Shown here: piece by piece, positions 1 through 9,651 of the stretch
Numbering within the stretch: position 1 is the first letter of the stretch
Layout of the letters: every line of letters starts with the position of its first letter
The notes under the pieces: model-generated
What the model saw: only the letters and a program-made list of their open reading frames with translations
What the model was told of the DNA's origin: nothing
Databases searched by the model: none
NCBI GenBank assembly: GCA_964483625.1
Contig: CAZABB010000001.1
Span: 73,355 to 137,354, forward strand
DNA: 64,000 bases
Origin: JAFGQU01 sp964483625
GTDB lineage: Bacteria; Omnitrophota; Gorgyraeia; Duberdicusellales; 4484-171
Direction of reading: 5' to 3'
Position numbers and translations under genes: made by a program

Positions 1-322
1 GTTTTGCTAATTCTTCGGTCAAATCATACGCACTGGTTGCCAAGGAGGTCCGGAAGCCCTGCCGGGCACAATAACCAAGCAACTCAACAAGCATATCGGG
101 TAATCGCAAAGGCTCTCCTCCTCCGAAGATTACACAGAAATCATCGTGAACATGCCCGGAGATGGACTTCAAAAAGTCTTTCCATTGCTCAACCGACGGC
201 CGGATAATGTTTTTCTCGTCGTTCTTCCATAGATGACACATCCGGCATCTTAATCCGCAACTTAATGTGAGTAACGCCACACAACTCTTTGGTTTCATAC
301 TTTTGACCGGACGAGAAATCAT
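1..322 (-). CDS. Radical SAM/SPASM-family protein, array member 12 (cut by window edge)
   Basis: Only the first 107 codons lie in the window; the C-terminus continues beyond base 1. The ATG at 322-320 is preceded by AGAGGTGA and follows the previous array gene by 22 bases. The radical SAM motif is CX3CX2C at residues 22, 26 and 29, followed by W32, the CX2W signature shared by the whole array. The next loop reads FGGGEPL, where most paralogues have GGEPL; the triple glycine also occurs in the three genes at 8605-11805. The family cleaves S-adenosylmethionine to start radical chemistry. The substrate is unknown, and the SPASM end cannot be checked here. Confidence 0.85.
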   Translation of the reverse strand, partial: MISRPVKSMKPKSCVALLTLSCGLRCRMCHLWKNDEKNIIRPSVEQWKDFLKSISGHVHDDFCVIFGGGEPLRLPDMLVELLGYCARQGFRTSLATSAYDLTEELAK

Positions 323-344
323 TTATCACCTCTGGTTGAAACTG

Positions 345-1352
345 TTATTCAGACGAAGCGACAGGAGGAAATGATTGTTCCTCTTGAAAAAAACAATTAA
401 CCATCGATTTACAATTACGTTTGCACTGGCGGATATGTTTACGAACATCTCTCGCTTTCTCCCCCAGCCACATATCTGGGAATCGATCGGAATGAATATT
501 CCCAATCGGCGCAAGCGACTGGCATAAAAACACATCGCCGCGCGGGTTAATACTAAGAGAACTGTACCCTAAATGACATTGACTACGTTTAATGGAACGT
601 TCCGGATTATTAAAATAGGCCTTAAATGCCTTCAACTGTCCAATCGGATTGTTGATTTTAAACCGAGTTTCTCTTAAATTAATCAATTCATCAACAATCG
701 AGTTTATTTTCTCAAAATTCTGCGGCCAGAGAAATTTAAATTCATCTTTTTGATGCCATTGATTGTCCGGTTCGGTATTAAAAGGCTGCATAACCGCCTG
801 GAAACTGATCCCGTCAATCTCATTGCGGGAATCGACCCATCGGGCTAAATCAATGATCTCATCGAGATTAGCCTCCATAATGGTCGTGACAATATTTATC
901 TGAGGATATTCTCGTCTACACTGCGAAACAATTTCGATTGCCCGCAAAACTTGATCATGAAGTCCTTTTTTCCCACGCAAATCATCATGAATACGAGGAT
1001 TAAGACTATCTAACGAAAAGACCAGCGTATTCAATCCTGAAGATATAATTTTTTCAGCTACAGTCCCATCGACTAAAAATCCATTGGTCGTCATCGTAGT
1101 AGTAAACTCTTTCTCGGCAGCAAAATGGATAAGATCGAATATCCCTTCTTTTATAAGAGGCTCCCCTCCGACAAATTGTATTTGCACAGCACTACCGAAA
1201 TATTCATACAGTTGCCGCAGAAATTCCTTCCATACGGCAGGCGGAGTAAATGATGAGTTATTCGGAATCCTCCACATCCGACACATCTTGCAACGCAAAA
1301 AACAATTCTCGAGGAGGATAAGATCGCAATGTGTTAATTGTCGACTCCTCAT
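345..1352 (-). CDS. Radical SAM/SPASM protein, array member 11
   Basis: A 335-residue protein with the radical SAM CX3CX2C at residues 17, 21 and 24 and the conserved Trp three residues later. It then shows VGGEPL (SAM contact loop), TTNGFLVD and a DLRG motif following HD. The C-terminal SPASM-like part keeps five cysteines arranged as C, then LC about 20 residues on, then CX3CX5C ending in NCFF. These probably hold an auxiliary iron-sulfur cluster. It lies 7 bases behind array member 10 and shows no clear Shine-Dalgarno, so it may rely on translational coupling. The protein is cytoplasmic and its substrate unknown. Confidence 0.88.
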   Translation of the reverse strand: MRSRQLTHCDLILLENCFLRCKMCRMWRIPNNSSFTPPAVWKEFLRQLYEYFGSAVQIQFVGGEPLIKEGIFDLIHFAAEKEFTTTMTTNGFLVDGTVAEKIISSGLNTLVFSLDSLNPRIHDDLRGKKGLHDQVLRAIEIVSQCRREYPQINIVTTIMEANLDEIIDLARWVDSRNEIDGISFQAVMQPFNTEPDNQWHQKDEFKFLWPQNFEKINSIVDELINLRETRFKINNPIGQLKAFKAYFNNPERSIKRSQCHLGYSSLSINPRGDVFLCQSLAPIGNIHSDRFPDMWLGEKARDVRKHIRQCKRNCKSMVNCFFQEEQSFPPVASSE

Positions 1353-1359
1353 AATGATC

Positions 1360-2382
1360 TTACAGTAATGTCTTATCGATAAAACAATTAATCCCGATGA
1401 GACAGATATGCCGGCAATGATAGATCTTCTCTCTCTGCAATTGCGCTTCTTTCGAATACCACAAGTCTTTTAGCTTTGCACTGCGCACATTACCCAAAGA
1501 TGAGCCTTGGGAAGGACAGAGAAAAGCCTCCCCCGTAGGCCTTAGATATATGGAATAATTCCCCTGCCGACAACGTATTTTTTCCCCATACGTTTGAGGA
1601 TTCTGGAAATAGTTTTTAAACATTTCCAATTGTTCCCGGGAATTCGCAATTTTATAACCAGCTTCCTTATATTTAATTAATGTGTCGATAATTTTCGCCA
1701 TATCATCTTTATCATGCGGCCAGAGGTCACTCCATTGTTCTTTCTCATACCACTGAGCATCTCGAACCGTGGCAATAGGCTGAGATACTGCCTGATAATA
1801 AATGGCACCTAAATATTTGTTATCCTGCATCCATTGAGCAAGCGGGATAAGGTCATCTTTATTTTTTTCCATGATGACCGTAAGAAGGCTGATACCCCGA
1901 GCCTTTACGGCGATCAGATAATCAAGAGCGCGCATAAGATGTTGATACGCTCCTTCTTTTCCTCTCAGTGAATCATGCGTGGACTCATTGAGGCTTTCTA
2001 GAGAAAGACTGATGACATCGAGCCCTGAAGCAACGATTTCCCGCGCTACGGACTTATCAATCAGAAACCCATTGGTCACCATAGCCGTCGCGAATCTCTT
2101 CTTATGTGCATAGTGGACCAAATCGAAAATCCCCTCTTTGAGCAGAGGTTCGCCGCCGACGATATGAATACGAATATTATCCGATCCGAACTCCTCGAGT
2201 GAGTCCACCACACGCATCCATTCTTCAATCGAGAGCTCTTCCTCGGCGGGCTCATTTTCCCAGAATCTACACATTTTACACCGGAAAAAGCAGCGTTCGG
2301 TTATTCCAATATCACAAAAAATCGGAGGTGTTATTTCCCCCTCGATACTATGTCTCTGAATTGATTGATTTAAATCGCTCAT
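1360..2382 (-). CDS. Radical SAM/SPASM protein, array member 10
   Basis: A 340-residue paralogue with a longer N-terminal lead, so the CX3CX2C motif sits at residues 31, 35 and 38. Family motifs follow in order: VGGEPL, TNGFLID, HDSLRG and LWPHD, then the C-terminal cysteine set ending in CX3CX5C. The ATG at 2382 follows AGGAAG. It overlaps the end of array member 9 by 35 bases, so the two are co-transcribed and probably translationally coupled. The auxiliary-cluster region reads CRHIC...NCF, with hydrophobic residues where several relatives have charged ones. The enzyme class is clear and the substrate is not. Confidence 0.88.
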   Translation of the reverse strand: MSDLNQSIQRHSIEGEITPPIFCDIGITERCFFRCKMCRFWENEPAEEELSIEEWMRVVDSLEEFGSDNIRIHIVGGEPLLKEGIFDLVHYAHKKRFATAMVTNGFLIDKSVAREIVASGLDVISLSLESLNESTHDSLRGKEGAYQHLMRALDYLIAVKARGISLLTVIMEKNKDDLIPLAQWMQDNKYLGAIYYQAVSQPIATVRDAQWYEKEQWSDLWPHDKDDMAKIIDTLIKYKEAGYKIANSREQLEMFKNYFQNPQTYGEKIRCRQGNYSIYLRPTGEAFLCPSQGSSLGNVRSAKLKDLWYSKEAQLQREKIYHCRHICLIGINCFIDKTLL

Positions 2383-3352
2383 CTTCCTGAAAAAAACAAT
2401 TTACGATATTATGACAGGTCCGGGTACACGCGTACATCTCACATCGGGCCTTCTCTGCTGTCTCCGAAAACCATAATTCCTTTATGTCGTCCCGGATGAC
2501 ATTTCCGAGGGGCCGGCCGAAACAGCATAAGAAAATGTCTCCTTTATGATCGATATTCAAGACCGAATCTCCCAGCCGGCATGTTTTATCGGAAACCCTT
2601 ACACACGGGTTTTTAAAATACGCTTTAAATAATTCCAGCTGAGCCCGGGGATTGCTTACGACTCCGTACATTTCTTTAAACCGGATAACCTCTTCAATAA
2701 TCTCGCATAGTGTGGGGATATCGCCGGGCCAAAGAGAAGAAAATTCCGGCTGATGATACCAATCATCTTCGGTCGCGGTAAAAAAAGGACGCGCGATCGT
2801 CTGGAAATATACCGAATCCACATAAGGGGTATCTTTTACCCAACGGATATGCCGGAGAAGTTCACGATAATTTTCTCCGGAGACGACCGTGATGATCTGA
2901 ACGGGAAAATCCCGCCGGAATTGCTTGAGATATCGCAAACCGTTTACGGCACGGTCATACGCACCGGGTGTACCGCGCAGAGAATCGTGTGTTTGCCGGT
3001 CACAGGAATCAAGGGAGAGAGACACCTGGTCGACACCGGCAGCGACAATATCGCGAGCTTTTTTCTCATCGAGAAGGAATCCGTTGGTGACCAGACCAAC
3101 CTTAAATCCTTTCTTCTTGGCGGCAGAGATCAACTCGAACATCCCTGCCTCAAGTAACGGTTCGCCACCGGTAAAAATGATCTCGCCTTGTCCGGACATC
3201 AGCCGGTTAAGATCGTCGATAACCTTAAGCCACGCTGAACCATCGAGACTTTCCGGATCGGGAGGAAGCTTCCACATATGACACATCTTACACCGCAGCA
3301 TACAGCGGGTATGCAGTACGATCGAACAGGCGTTGGGAGCGTTCTTAACCAT
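2348..3352 (-). CDS. Radical SAM/SPASM protein, array member 9
   Basis: A 334-residue array member with CX3CX2C at residues 17, 21 and 24, then TGGEPL, TNGFLLD, HDSLRG, the array-typical LWP motif and the SPASM-like cysteines CRLG, FLCC, CTRTC and NCFF. An extra cysteine follows the second SPASM cysteine (LCC). The gene begins with ATG 15 bases after the broken array member 8 and overlaps member 10 by 35 bases. Its neighbours and identical motif order show that it arose by tandem duplication. Substrate not predictable from sequence. Confidence 0.88.
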   Translation of the reverse strand: MVKNAPNACSIVLHTRCMLRCKMCHMWKLPPDPESLDGSAWLKVIDDLNRLMSGQGEIIFTGGEPLLEAGMFELISAAKKKGFKVGLVTNGFLLDEKKARDIVAAGVDQVSLSLDSCDRQTHDSLRGTPGAYDRAVNGLRYLKQFRRDFPVQIITVVSGENYRELLRHIRWVKDTPYVDSVYFQTIARPFFTATEDDWYHQPEFSSLWPGDIPTLCEIIEEVIRFKEMYGVVSNPRAQLELFKAYFKNPCVRVSDKTCRLGDSVLNIDHKGDIFLCCFGRPLGNVIRDDIKELWFSETAEKARCEMYACTRTCHNIVNCFFQEDERFKSINSET

Positions 3353-3367
3353 AGACGGATTCTTTCT

Positions 3368-4350
3368 TCAAAATTCGTTCCTTCCCCGGAACCAGCAATT
3401 GATAATATTATTACAGTTACGCGAACACCGGTGCATCCGTTCGCGTACGGCCTGAGCCTGAGGCGAATTCCAGATCTGTCCGATACTTTCCCGGTGGATA
3501 TTTCCGACCGGCTCCATTCCCACACACAAAAATACCTCGCCCAGCGGGGTAACATTCATGATATATTCCCCGAAATTACAATATGACTGCCGGATGAGCG
3601 AATGAGGATCCCGGTAATATTGTTTAAATAACTCCAATTGGGCAATAGAATTGCCGATCTTATATTTTTCTTTTTTGAATCCGATCAACGTATCGAAAAC
3701 GGCCCGGACTTTTCCTTCATCCTGAGGCCAGAGATCGCGGTATTCTTCGTTACGATACCAGTGTTCCTCGTAAGGAGTAAAAAAAGGCTGGGCGATCGCC
3801 TGGTATCCGATCCCGCCCAAAAGGCTATCCTGTTGTACCCATTCGGCCAGAGGGATAATACTGTCGAGATTCTTCCCCTTGATAATCGTATTCACATAGA
3901 CCTCGCCCGGAAATTGATTTTCTTTACGGTATTCTATGGCGCGCATGAGGCGGCGATACGACCCAGACATCCCCCGAAAATAGTCATGTAGCTGTTCATC
4001 CAAACTTGCGACCGAAAAGACCAGCTTACTCACCCCTGCTTCGGTAAGTCGCGCGATCGTTTCCTCATCGAACAGCACCCATTGGTCGCAATAGATACCA
4101 AAAAACCTCTCATCCGGCACATACGGATAATATCAAAAATATCTTCTCGTAAAAGAAGTTCGCCGCCGCTTAAGTTTATTTCAAAATGACGTTGGCCCGT
4201 CAATTTTCTTAGTTGATCGAGAAATCGTTCGCAGGCATCCGGAGGAAATCGATTCTGGCTTCCGTCACGCCACATGTAGCACATTTTACATCTGACATTA
4301 CAACGTTCCAGGAGAACCAAATCGCAGGCGATAGCGCCTTTTTCTTCCAT
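3368..4350 (-). pseudogene. Radical SAM/SPASM protein, array member 8, interrupted by a frameshift
   Basis: Two overlapping reading frames together cover a full array protein of about 327 residues. The first, from ATG 4350, carries CX3CX2C at residues 17, 21 and 24 and runs to SIATNG. The second continues with LFDEETIARL and the full SPASM end (CNFG, FLC, CSRNC, NCWF). The frames meet at about 4073-4082, where one base is missing compared with the paralogues' N-G-x-L stretch. The SAM loop is also altered, SGGELL instead of GGEPL. It could be a real broken copy, a sequencing error or, less likely, recoding. Both halves otherwise keep family residues, so any break would be recent. Confidence 0.8.
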
Positions 4351-4353
4351 ATC

Positions 4354-5394
4354 TTACGTCCCGCCTTCCTTTTCCGGCAGAAAAAAACAATTGACCATAT
4401 TATGGCAGTTCCGTTCACATTGATACATCCGGGCTCTCTCTCTGTCGGCTTCCGAGGAGAACCATAATTCCTGAATATTATCCCGGCGTACGTTTCCCAA
4501 CCCCGGCTGGGCGCAACACAGCAAGACTTCCCCCGCGGGATTTATGTTCATCGTATAATCTCCCAGATAACAACTCGCTTTCGTCACATAATGAAGCGGA
4601 TTCTCAAAATAACGCTGGAATTTTTTCAGATGCCCGGCGGGATTGACAATAGGGAATCCCGCTCGCTTCAAGGAAATAAGCCGTTCGATAGCTTCAACGA
4701 CTCTCTCTGGATCCTCAGGCCAGAGATGAGCGTATTCTTCGCTTTGGTACCAAGCTATGCCGGCAGCGGCGTAAAAAGGACTTACAATCGCCTGCAAATG
4801 CACTCCATCAATCAACCCTTCGTGTATCAACGTTTTAATCAATTCCTCAATTCCGGTGTAGGTAGGCCGGGAGATGACCGAAATAATGTTAATCTTGAAA
4901 TCACGCCGGTACCGGTTCAGAAAGCGGATCGCCGCCATGGTTTTTTCGTAACTGCCCGGCATTCCCCGTAAAAGATCATGTGTGTGCGCCTGGAGACTGT
5001 CCAGAGAAAGATAAATCTCCTTAAGACCGGCATCGACGATCTGCCGGGCCATTGTTTCATCGATAAAAAAGCCGTTCGAACAGAGAACGGTGGTAAATCC
5101 TTTTTTACTCCCGTGACCGATAAGATCCAATATCCCCTTCTGAAGCAACGGCTCTCCTCCGGAGAACGTAAGCTCCTTTCTGCCCTCCAGAAGCCCCGCC
5201 AGAGAATCGATAAATGATACCCACTCCTGAGGCGTAAGACGGTCTTTCTCCTGGCCGCTCTTCCAGAGATGGCACATTGTACAACGAAAATTGCAGTTGA
5301 GCGACGGGACGACACAACAGGAAACCGGACGCCGGATGTCTCCCGGACGATTTTCTTCGGCAGTATGGATTTTAAGGTTCTGTTTATCTTCCAC
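4354..5394 (-). CDS. Radical SAM/SPASM protein, array member 7
   Basis: A 346-residue paralogue with a roughly 30-residue N-terminal extension, so the CX3CX2C motif falls at residues 34, 38 and 41 (CNFRCTMC). Then come SGGEPL, SNGFFID, HDLLRG and LWPED, and the C-terminal cysteines CYLG, LLCC, CERNC and NCFF. The likely start is GTG at 5394, 17 bases after member 6, with no strong ribosome site visible. A later start is possible because the first 20 residues are not conserved. It ends 3 bases before the start of member 8. Confidence 0.87.
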   Translation of the reverse strand: MEDKQNLKIHTAEENRPGDIRRPVSCCVVPSLNCNFRCTMCHLWKSGQEKDRLTPQEWVSFIDSLAGLLEGRKELTFSGGEPLLQKGILDLIGHGSKKGFTTVLCSNGFFIDETMARQIVDAGLKEIYLSLDSLQAHTHDLLRGMPGSYEKTMAAIRFLNRYRRDFKINIISVISRPTYTGIEELIKTLIHEGLIDGVHLQAIVSPFYAAAGIAWYQSEEYAHLWPEDPERVVEAIERLISLKRAGFPIVNPAGHLKKFQRYFENPLHYVTKASCYLGDYTMNINPAGEVLLCCAQPGLGNVRRDNIQELWFSSEADRERARMYQCERNCHNMVNCFFLPEKEGGT

Positions 5395-5411
5395 CGGCTA
5401 TTTTTGTTCGT

Positions 5412-6431
5412 TCAATCTTCGTAATAACAATTTACGACCAGTTCGCAATTCTGACGGCATTGCCGCATCTTGTGCCGAATCTGCCGGGCTTTCTGCGAAT
5501 ACCAGAGATCGACAATATTATCGGTACGGATATTCCCCAGTTTCTCCATGAAGAAACACAGATAAATATCTCCCAGGGCATTCACGTTAACCGCCTCATC
5601 GGAAAGATTACACCGGTGCATTTTCACAAACCGGTCTGGATCACGAAAATAGCTCTTAAACATATTCAACTGCCCCAGAGAGTTCTCGATCCTGCATCCG
5701 TCCTTCTTCAAATCGATCAGTTCATCTAATACCCCGCACACTTCAGAGGTATCCTGCGGCCAGAGTTCCCGGGCCGGTGAATTCTTATACCATTGCCAAT
5801 CATAGGAAGAACCAAAAGGCCGCATCAAGGCCATAAAATATATTGATTCAAGCATGGGATGTTCTCGGACCCATCGGGCAAGCCGAGGTAGATCTTTCAT
5901 ATTGAGTGCGGTAATAATCGTGTTGATTGCCAGGCGCGGACTTTGAGATCTCATGGGTTCAAAATAAGAAATCGCCTTACATACGCGGCCGAAACAATCT
6001 TTCTGTCCCCGCAAGTAATCGTGGACTTCGGGATCAAGACTTTCCAGAGAAAAATTCAGCATACTGAGGCCGGAATCCACGATATCCCGTGCCGCACCGG
6101 GAGTAATCGGATAGCCACAGGAAGTCATCACCGTACGTCCCCGCCCCTGCCGGATACAACGGATGAGATCGAAAATGCCTTCTTTGATCAGAGGTTCGCC
6201 GCCGATAAGGTGTACCTCAACAGGATCTCCCGCGAATCCGCCCAGCGAACGCACGAACTGTTTACCGTCATCGATAGATATTTCCTGCCCGGCAGTATCC
6301 AGACGCCAGAGATGACACATTCTGCAGTGCAGGACGCACTGGTTGGTCACGGTTAACAGGCACGTCCGCGGCGGCCGGACCGGATCGTTTTTCTTTTGGG
6401 CTTCGTACGTTTTCTTTTTCGAGAAAAACAT
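5412..6431 (-). CDS. Radical SAM/SPASM protein, array member 6
   Basis: A 339-residue protein starting MFFSKKK, with CX3CX2C at residues 32, 36 and 39 (CVLHCRMC; His replaces the usual Arg before the second cysteine). IGGEPL, HDYLRG and LWPQD follow. The residue block that reads TNGFLID in relatives is TSCGYPI here, a clear departure next to the SAM-binding loop. The C-terminal cysteines are CNLS, YLC, CRQNC and NCYY. It lies 15 bases downstream of member 5. It is most likely an active enzyme with a specificity different from its neighbours, which is inference. Confidence 0.87.
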   Translation of the reverse strand: MFFSKKKTYEAQKKNDPVRPPRTCLLTVTNQCVLHCRMCHLWRLDTAGQEISIDDGKQFVRSLGGFAGDPVEVHLIGGEPLIKEGIFDLIRCIRQGRGRTVMTSCGYPITPGAARDIVDSGLSMLNFSLESLDPEVHDYLRGQKDCFGRVCKAISYFEPMRSQSPRLAINTIITALNMKDLPRLARWVREHPMLESIYFMALMRPFGSSYDWQWYKNSPARELWPQDTSEVCGVLDELIDLKKDGCRIENSLGQLNMFKSYFRDPDRFVKMHRCNLSDEAVNVNALGDIYLCFFMEKLGNIRTDNIVDLWYSQKARQIRHKMRQCRQNCELVVNCYYED

Positions 6432-6446
6432 TGCATTCTCTTTCGG

Positions 6447-7568
6447 TTATGTCGCGATATAATCGGTAATATTTTCTATCTTATAGAAACAGTTGACGAC
6501 CACATCGCAATCTGTCCGACACGACTGTATCCGGGCTCTTACCGTCTGCATCTGCGGCGAAAACCAGACTTCTGAAAACTTCCTATCGCGTATGTTCGCC
6601 ACCGGCGGCATGGCAAAACACATGTTAATATCTCCGTAGGCGTTTATCTCCGGCGCCAGATCGCCCCGGGGACAACGGATCTTACTGTCATGGACGAACC
6701 GGTAAGGATTACGGAAATATTCTTTTACCAACCGTAATTGTTCGGGAGGATTACATATATTGTACCCTTTCTCCTTACGCTGAGCGAGTTCCTCGAGAAT
6801 ACCATGTGCTTTTTCTATATCCTGCGGCCAGATCTCGCTATTTCGGGTAAGCTTAAACCACTCTTTCTCCGGGCTTTCGCAGTCGAACGGCTGCAGGCAG
6901 GCGTTCACGAAAAAGTCGTCTATCTTTTCGTTGCGGTTAGCCCATTCGGCAACATCCAGTACTTCATCCAGATTCTTCTCCATCAGCGTCATGGTGACCC
7001 CGATACTGAGCCGATCTTCTCCTTGAGATCCCCGGCAGGAATCAAGGAGTTCTATGGCCCGCATGACCCGTTTATGGCTGCCCTGGATTCCCCGCAGGTA
7101 ATCATGCGTATGCGGGTTCATCCCGTCAAGAGAAAGAAAGATACCGGTCAATCCGCTGGAGACCAGCCGCCGAGCCATCCGGCGGTCGATATAAAAACCG
7201 TTGGTCGTGATCGAACACCGGTAACCGTTCTTTCTGATATAAGAGAGGATCTCGATCAGGTCCTTTCTTAACAAAGCTTCCCCGCCGATAAGATGGATAA
7301 AAATCGGATCGGTCGTTACCTTTTTTAAGTCGTCGACAAAGCCTTTTATTTCTTCCAACGTCAATTCCTTGCGATCGATATCCCGTTCTTTATTTTTCCA
7401 CATATTACACATCTTGCAGCGGAAGGTGCACTCTTTGGAAACAACGAGAAGACAAAAAGCGGGAAACGCCTGGTTTGTCCGGTCATATTGCCCTCCCCTT
7501 TGTCTCCGTCGCCCTCCGGCTACGTTTGGTTTAATCTTTTTCAGTAAAGCCCTGAGCAGATTCTCCAT
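6447..7568 (-). CDS. Radical SAM/SPASM protein, array member 5
   Basis: The longest array member, 373 residues from the ATG at 7568. That start is chosen because AGGAGG lies seven bases upstream; a longer reading frame reaches 7622 but has no such site. A basic N-terminal lead of about 40 residues precedes CX3CX2C at residues 47, 51 and 54. The loop reads IGGEAL, then TTNGFYID, HDYLRG and IWPQD. The SPASM part has CPRG, NMC, CRTDC and NCFY. It overlaps member 4 by 38 bases. The SPASM glycine-asparagine pair seen in relatives (GNI) is ANI here. Confidence 0.87.
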   Translation of the reverse strand: MENLLRALLKKIKPNVAGGRRRQRGGQYDRTNQAFPAFCLLVVSKECTFRCKMCNMWKNKERDIDRKELTLEEIKGFVDDLKKVTTDPIFIHLIGGEALLRKDLIEILSYIRKNGYRCSITTNGFYIDRRMARRLVSSGLTGIFLSLDGMNPHTHDYLRGIQGSHKRVMRAIELLDSCRGSQGEDRLSIGVTMTLMEKNLDEVLDVAEWANRNEKIDDFFVNACLQPFDCESPEKEWFKLTRNSEIWPQDIEKAHGILEELAQRKEKGYNICNPPEQLRLVKEYFRNPYRFVHDSKIRCPRGDLAPEINAYGDINMCFAMPPVANIRDRKFSEVWFSPQMQTVRARIQSCRTDCDVVVNCFYKIENITDYIAT

Positions 7569-8592
7569 GCGTTGCCTCCTGCTTGTTGGCTCCAATTTCA
7601 CTGGCCACCGTCTCATCCTCATAAAAACAGTTGATCATGATATGGCAGTTCCGTCGGCAACTGTACACATCATTACGTACTTTTTCCGCTTGAGACGAAT
7701 ACCAGGCAGTATGAATATCGTCGGCCTTTATATTTCCGATGGGATGCATAAGGTTACAGAAGAATATTTTTCCGTAAGGATCCACGTGAAATTCATAATC
7801 ACCTAACGTACACTTAATCTTTTTCAAAAACATATTGGGATCCTGGAAATATTCCTTAAAATGCAAAAAATGATTGGGCTGATTGCCGATTTTATACCCA
7901 TCGAGCCGCAATTGCCGCAACGTCGTCATAAGACGCGTCACCCCTTCGGTATTCTGTGGCCAGAGAAAATGATTCTTTTCCTTTTGAAACCAGAAAGGAT
8001 CGGCCTCCTCGCATAAGGGCTGAGTCACCGCCTGAAAGCTAATCATTTCAATCCGAGCATCATTTTGCACCCATTCCACCAGAGGAATAATTTCGCCAAA
8101 ATTGTATCCCATAAGAATCGTAAGGATAGAAATCACCGGTTTTCCGCCGACGCGAAACCCATCGATATAATCTATCGCGTTTCTAATGTGCCGGTGACTC
8201 CCGGTGATACCGCGCAGGAAGTCGTGAGTTTCCGGCTTAATCCCATCCAGAGAAAAGGTAATGGTATCCAATCCGGAATCAACGATCCGTTTTGCCACGG
8301 CTTCGTCGATAAAGAAACCGTTGGTAACCATATTGGTACGGTATCCCTGGCGACGAATAAAATCGATGAGGTCAAACACCTCCCTGCTTGCCAAAGGTTC
8401 GCCGCCGGAAAGATGAAATTCAAATCCCGCGTCAACATTCCCTTTTAACGAACGAATGAATCTCTTTTTTTCCTCTAACGTCGTCTCCTTTTTGTCCGCC
8501 TCATGCACATTCCAGATAAAACACATCTTACAGCGCAACGGACAACGGTAATTGAGCACCCAACAGCTATAGCGAGGCTTTTCTGCTTTCAT
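7531..8592 (-). CDS. Radical SAM/SPASM protein, array member 4
   Basis: A 353-residue paralogue with CX3CX2C at residues 17, 21 and 24 (CPLRCKMC), then SGGEPL, TNGFFID, HDFLRG and LWPQN. The SPASM cysteines are CTLG, FFC, CRRNC and NCFY. After the last cysteine there is a charged tail of about 25 residues that overlaps the start of member 5 and holds its ribosome binding site. The gene starts 12 bases after member 3. Enzyme class is secure; reaction and substrate are unknown. Confidence 0.88.
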   Translation of the reverse strand: MKAEKPRYSCWVLNYRCPLRCKMCFIWNVHEADKKETTLEEKKRFIRSLKGNVDAGFEFHLSGGEPLASREVFDLIDFIRRQGYRTNMVTNGFFIDEAVAKRIVDSGLDTITFSLDGIKPETHDFLRGITGSHRHIRNAIDYIDGFRVGGKPVISILTILMGYNFGEIIPLVEWVQNDARIEMISFQAVTQPLCEEADPFWFQKEKNHFLWPQNTEGVTRLMTTLRQLRLDGYKIGNQPNHFLHFKEYFQDPNMFLKKIKCTLGDYEFHVDPYGKIFFCNLMHPIGNIKADDIHTAWYSSQAEKVRNDVYSCRRNCHIMINCFYEDETVASEIGANKQEATHGESAQGFTEKD

Positions 8593-8604
8593 TTGTAGAC
8601 ATTT

Positions 8605-9651
8605 TTATTTGGCAACCGAATAAAGCGACGGGTCATCTTCTATATAACAACAATTCAAGAGAAGATGACAATTAGTTTTACACTCACTCACTCTTTTTCT
8701 TATCTCTTGAGCATCTTGAGAATACCACAGCTCTCTGATATCATCTTTGCGGATATTGCCGATAAAATCCATGAAAAAACAAAGCTGAATAAATCCGTAG
8801 GTATTGATACTCAATGCCGCTCCGCCCACCATGCATTTAGCCCGGTTGACAAACTTTTTGGGATCGGCAAAGTAGGCTTTATACGCTCTTAAGTGTTCAA
8901 GACGATTACTGATCTTGGATCCTTTCTGCCGCATCTCGATCAAAGAATCAATAATACCTATAAGCTTGGGAATATCTTTCGGCCAGAGATAGTTATATTC
9001 TTGGTGCCACTGGCTGTCAAGCGCCCCGCTGTAATTAGGCTGGACCACAGCCATAAAATAAAGCCAATCGACTCTTCGGTCCCGATCGGCTGTGTGAGCA
9101 AGTTTGATGAGATCATTCATGTTCTCATTCATAATAATACAGCACAATCCTTTTTTGGTATGCGGTGAATACTTCGTGAGATAGGAAAGCGCGTTCATCA
9201 CCCGTTTATATACTCCTTTTACTCCCCGCATCCGGTCATGCACTCGCGCGTAGGGACTATCTAAAGAAAGACTTATGGCGTCGACTCCGGCAGCGGCGAT
9301 TCTCTTTGCCATATCCTTGTTGATCAGATAACCGTTTGATGCCATCGTCGTACGGAATCCCTGTTCCTTGGCAAATTTCACCATCTCCAGTATCCCCGGC
9401 AGAGACAGCGCTTCCCCTCCCCCGAAATCCAATTCAAATCCTTCATCGACCAGCGCGCGGAATTGAGCAATAAACCGTTTCCACTCCTCAATCGTAGGGA
9501 TCTCATCGGGATTCGGTATCCGTTCCCGCCATTTGTTGCACATTTTACAACGTAACATACAGTAATCGGTAGCGGCAATGCAACAAAATTTAGGCTTCAT
9601 ATTGAGAATCTGCATCCGGGACGGATTTTTCCTTTCACAAAAATTATCCAT
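8605..9651 (-). CDS. Radical SAM/SPASM protein, array member 3 (GGGE subgroup)
   Basis: A 348-residue member with CX3CX2C at residues 31, 35 and 38 (CMLRCKMC) preceded by a double cysteine, FCC. The SAM loop is FGGGEAL, and the following block is ASNGYLI rather than TNGFLID. These traits are shared with members 1 and 2 and mark a subgroup. The C-terminal cysteines include CMVG, QLC, CKTNC and NCCY. The ATG at 9651 follows AAAGGGG and overlaps member 2 by 8 bases, so translation is probably coupled. Confidence 0.88.
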   Translation of the reverse strand: MDNFCERKNPSRMQILNMKPKFCCIAATDYCMLRCKMCNKWRERIPNPDEIPTIEEWKRFIAQFRALVDEGFELDFGGGEALSLPGILEMVKFAKEQGFRTTMASNGYLINKDMAKRIAAAGVDAISLSLDSPYARVHDRMRGVKGVYKRVMNALSYLTKYSPHTKKGLCCIIMNENMNDLIKLAHTADRDRRVDWLYFMAVVQPNYSGALDSQWHQEYNYLWPKDIPKLIGIIDSLIEMRQKGSKISNRLEHLRAYKAYFADPKKFVNRAKCMVGGAALSINTYGFIQLCFFMDFIGNIRKDDIRELWYSQDAQEIRKRVSECKTNCHLLLNCCYIEDDPSLYSVAK

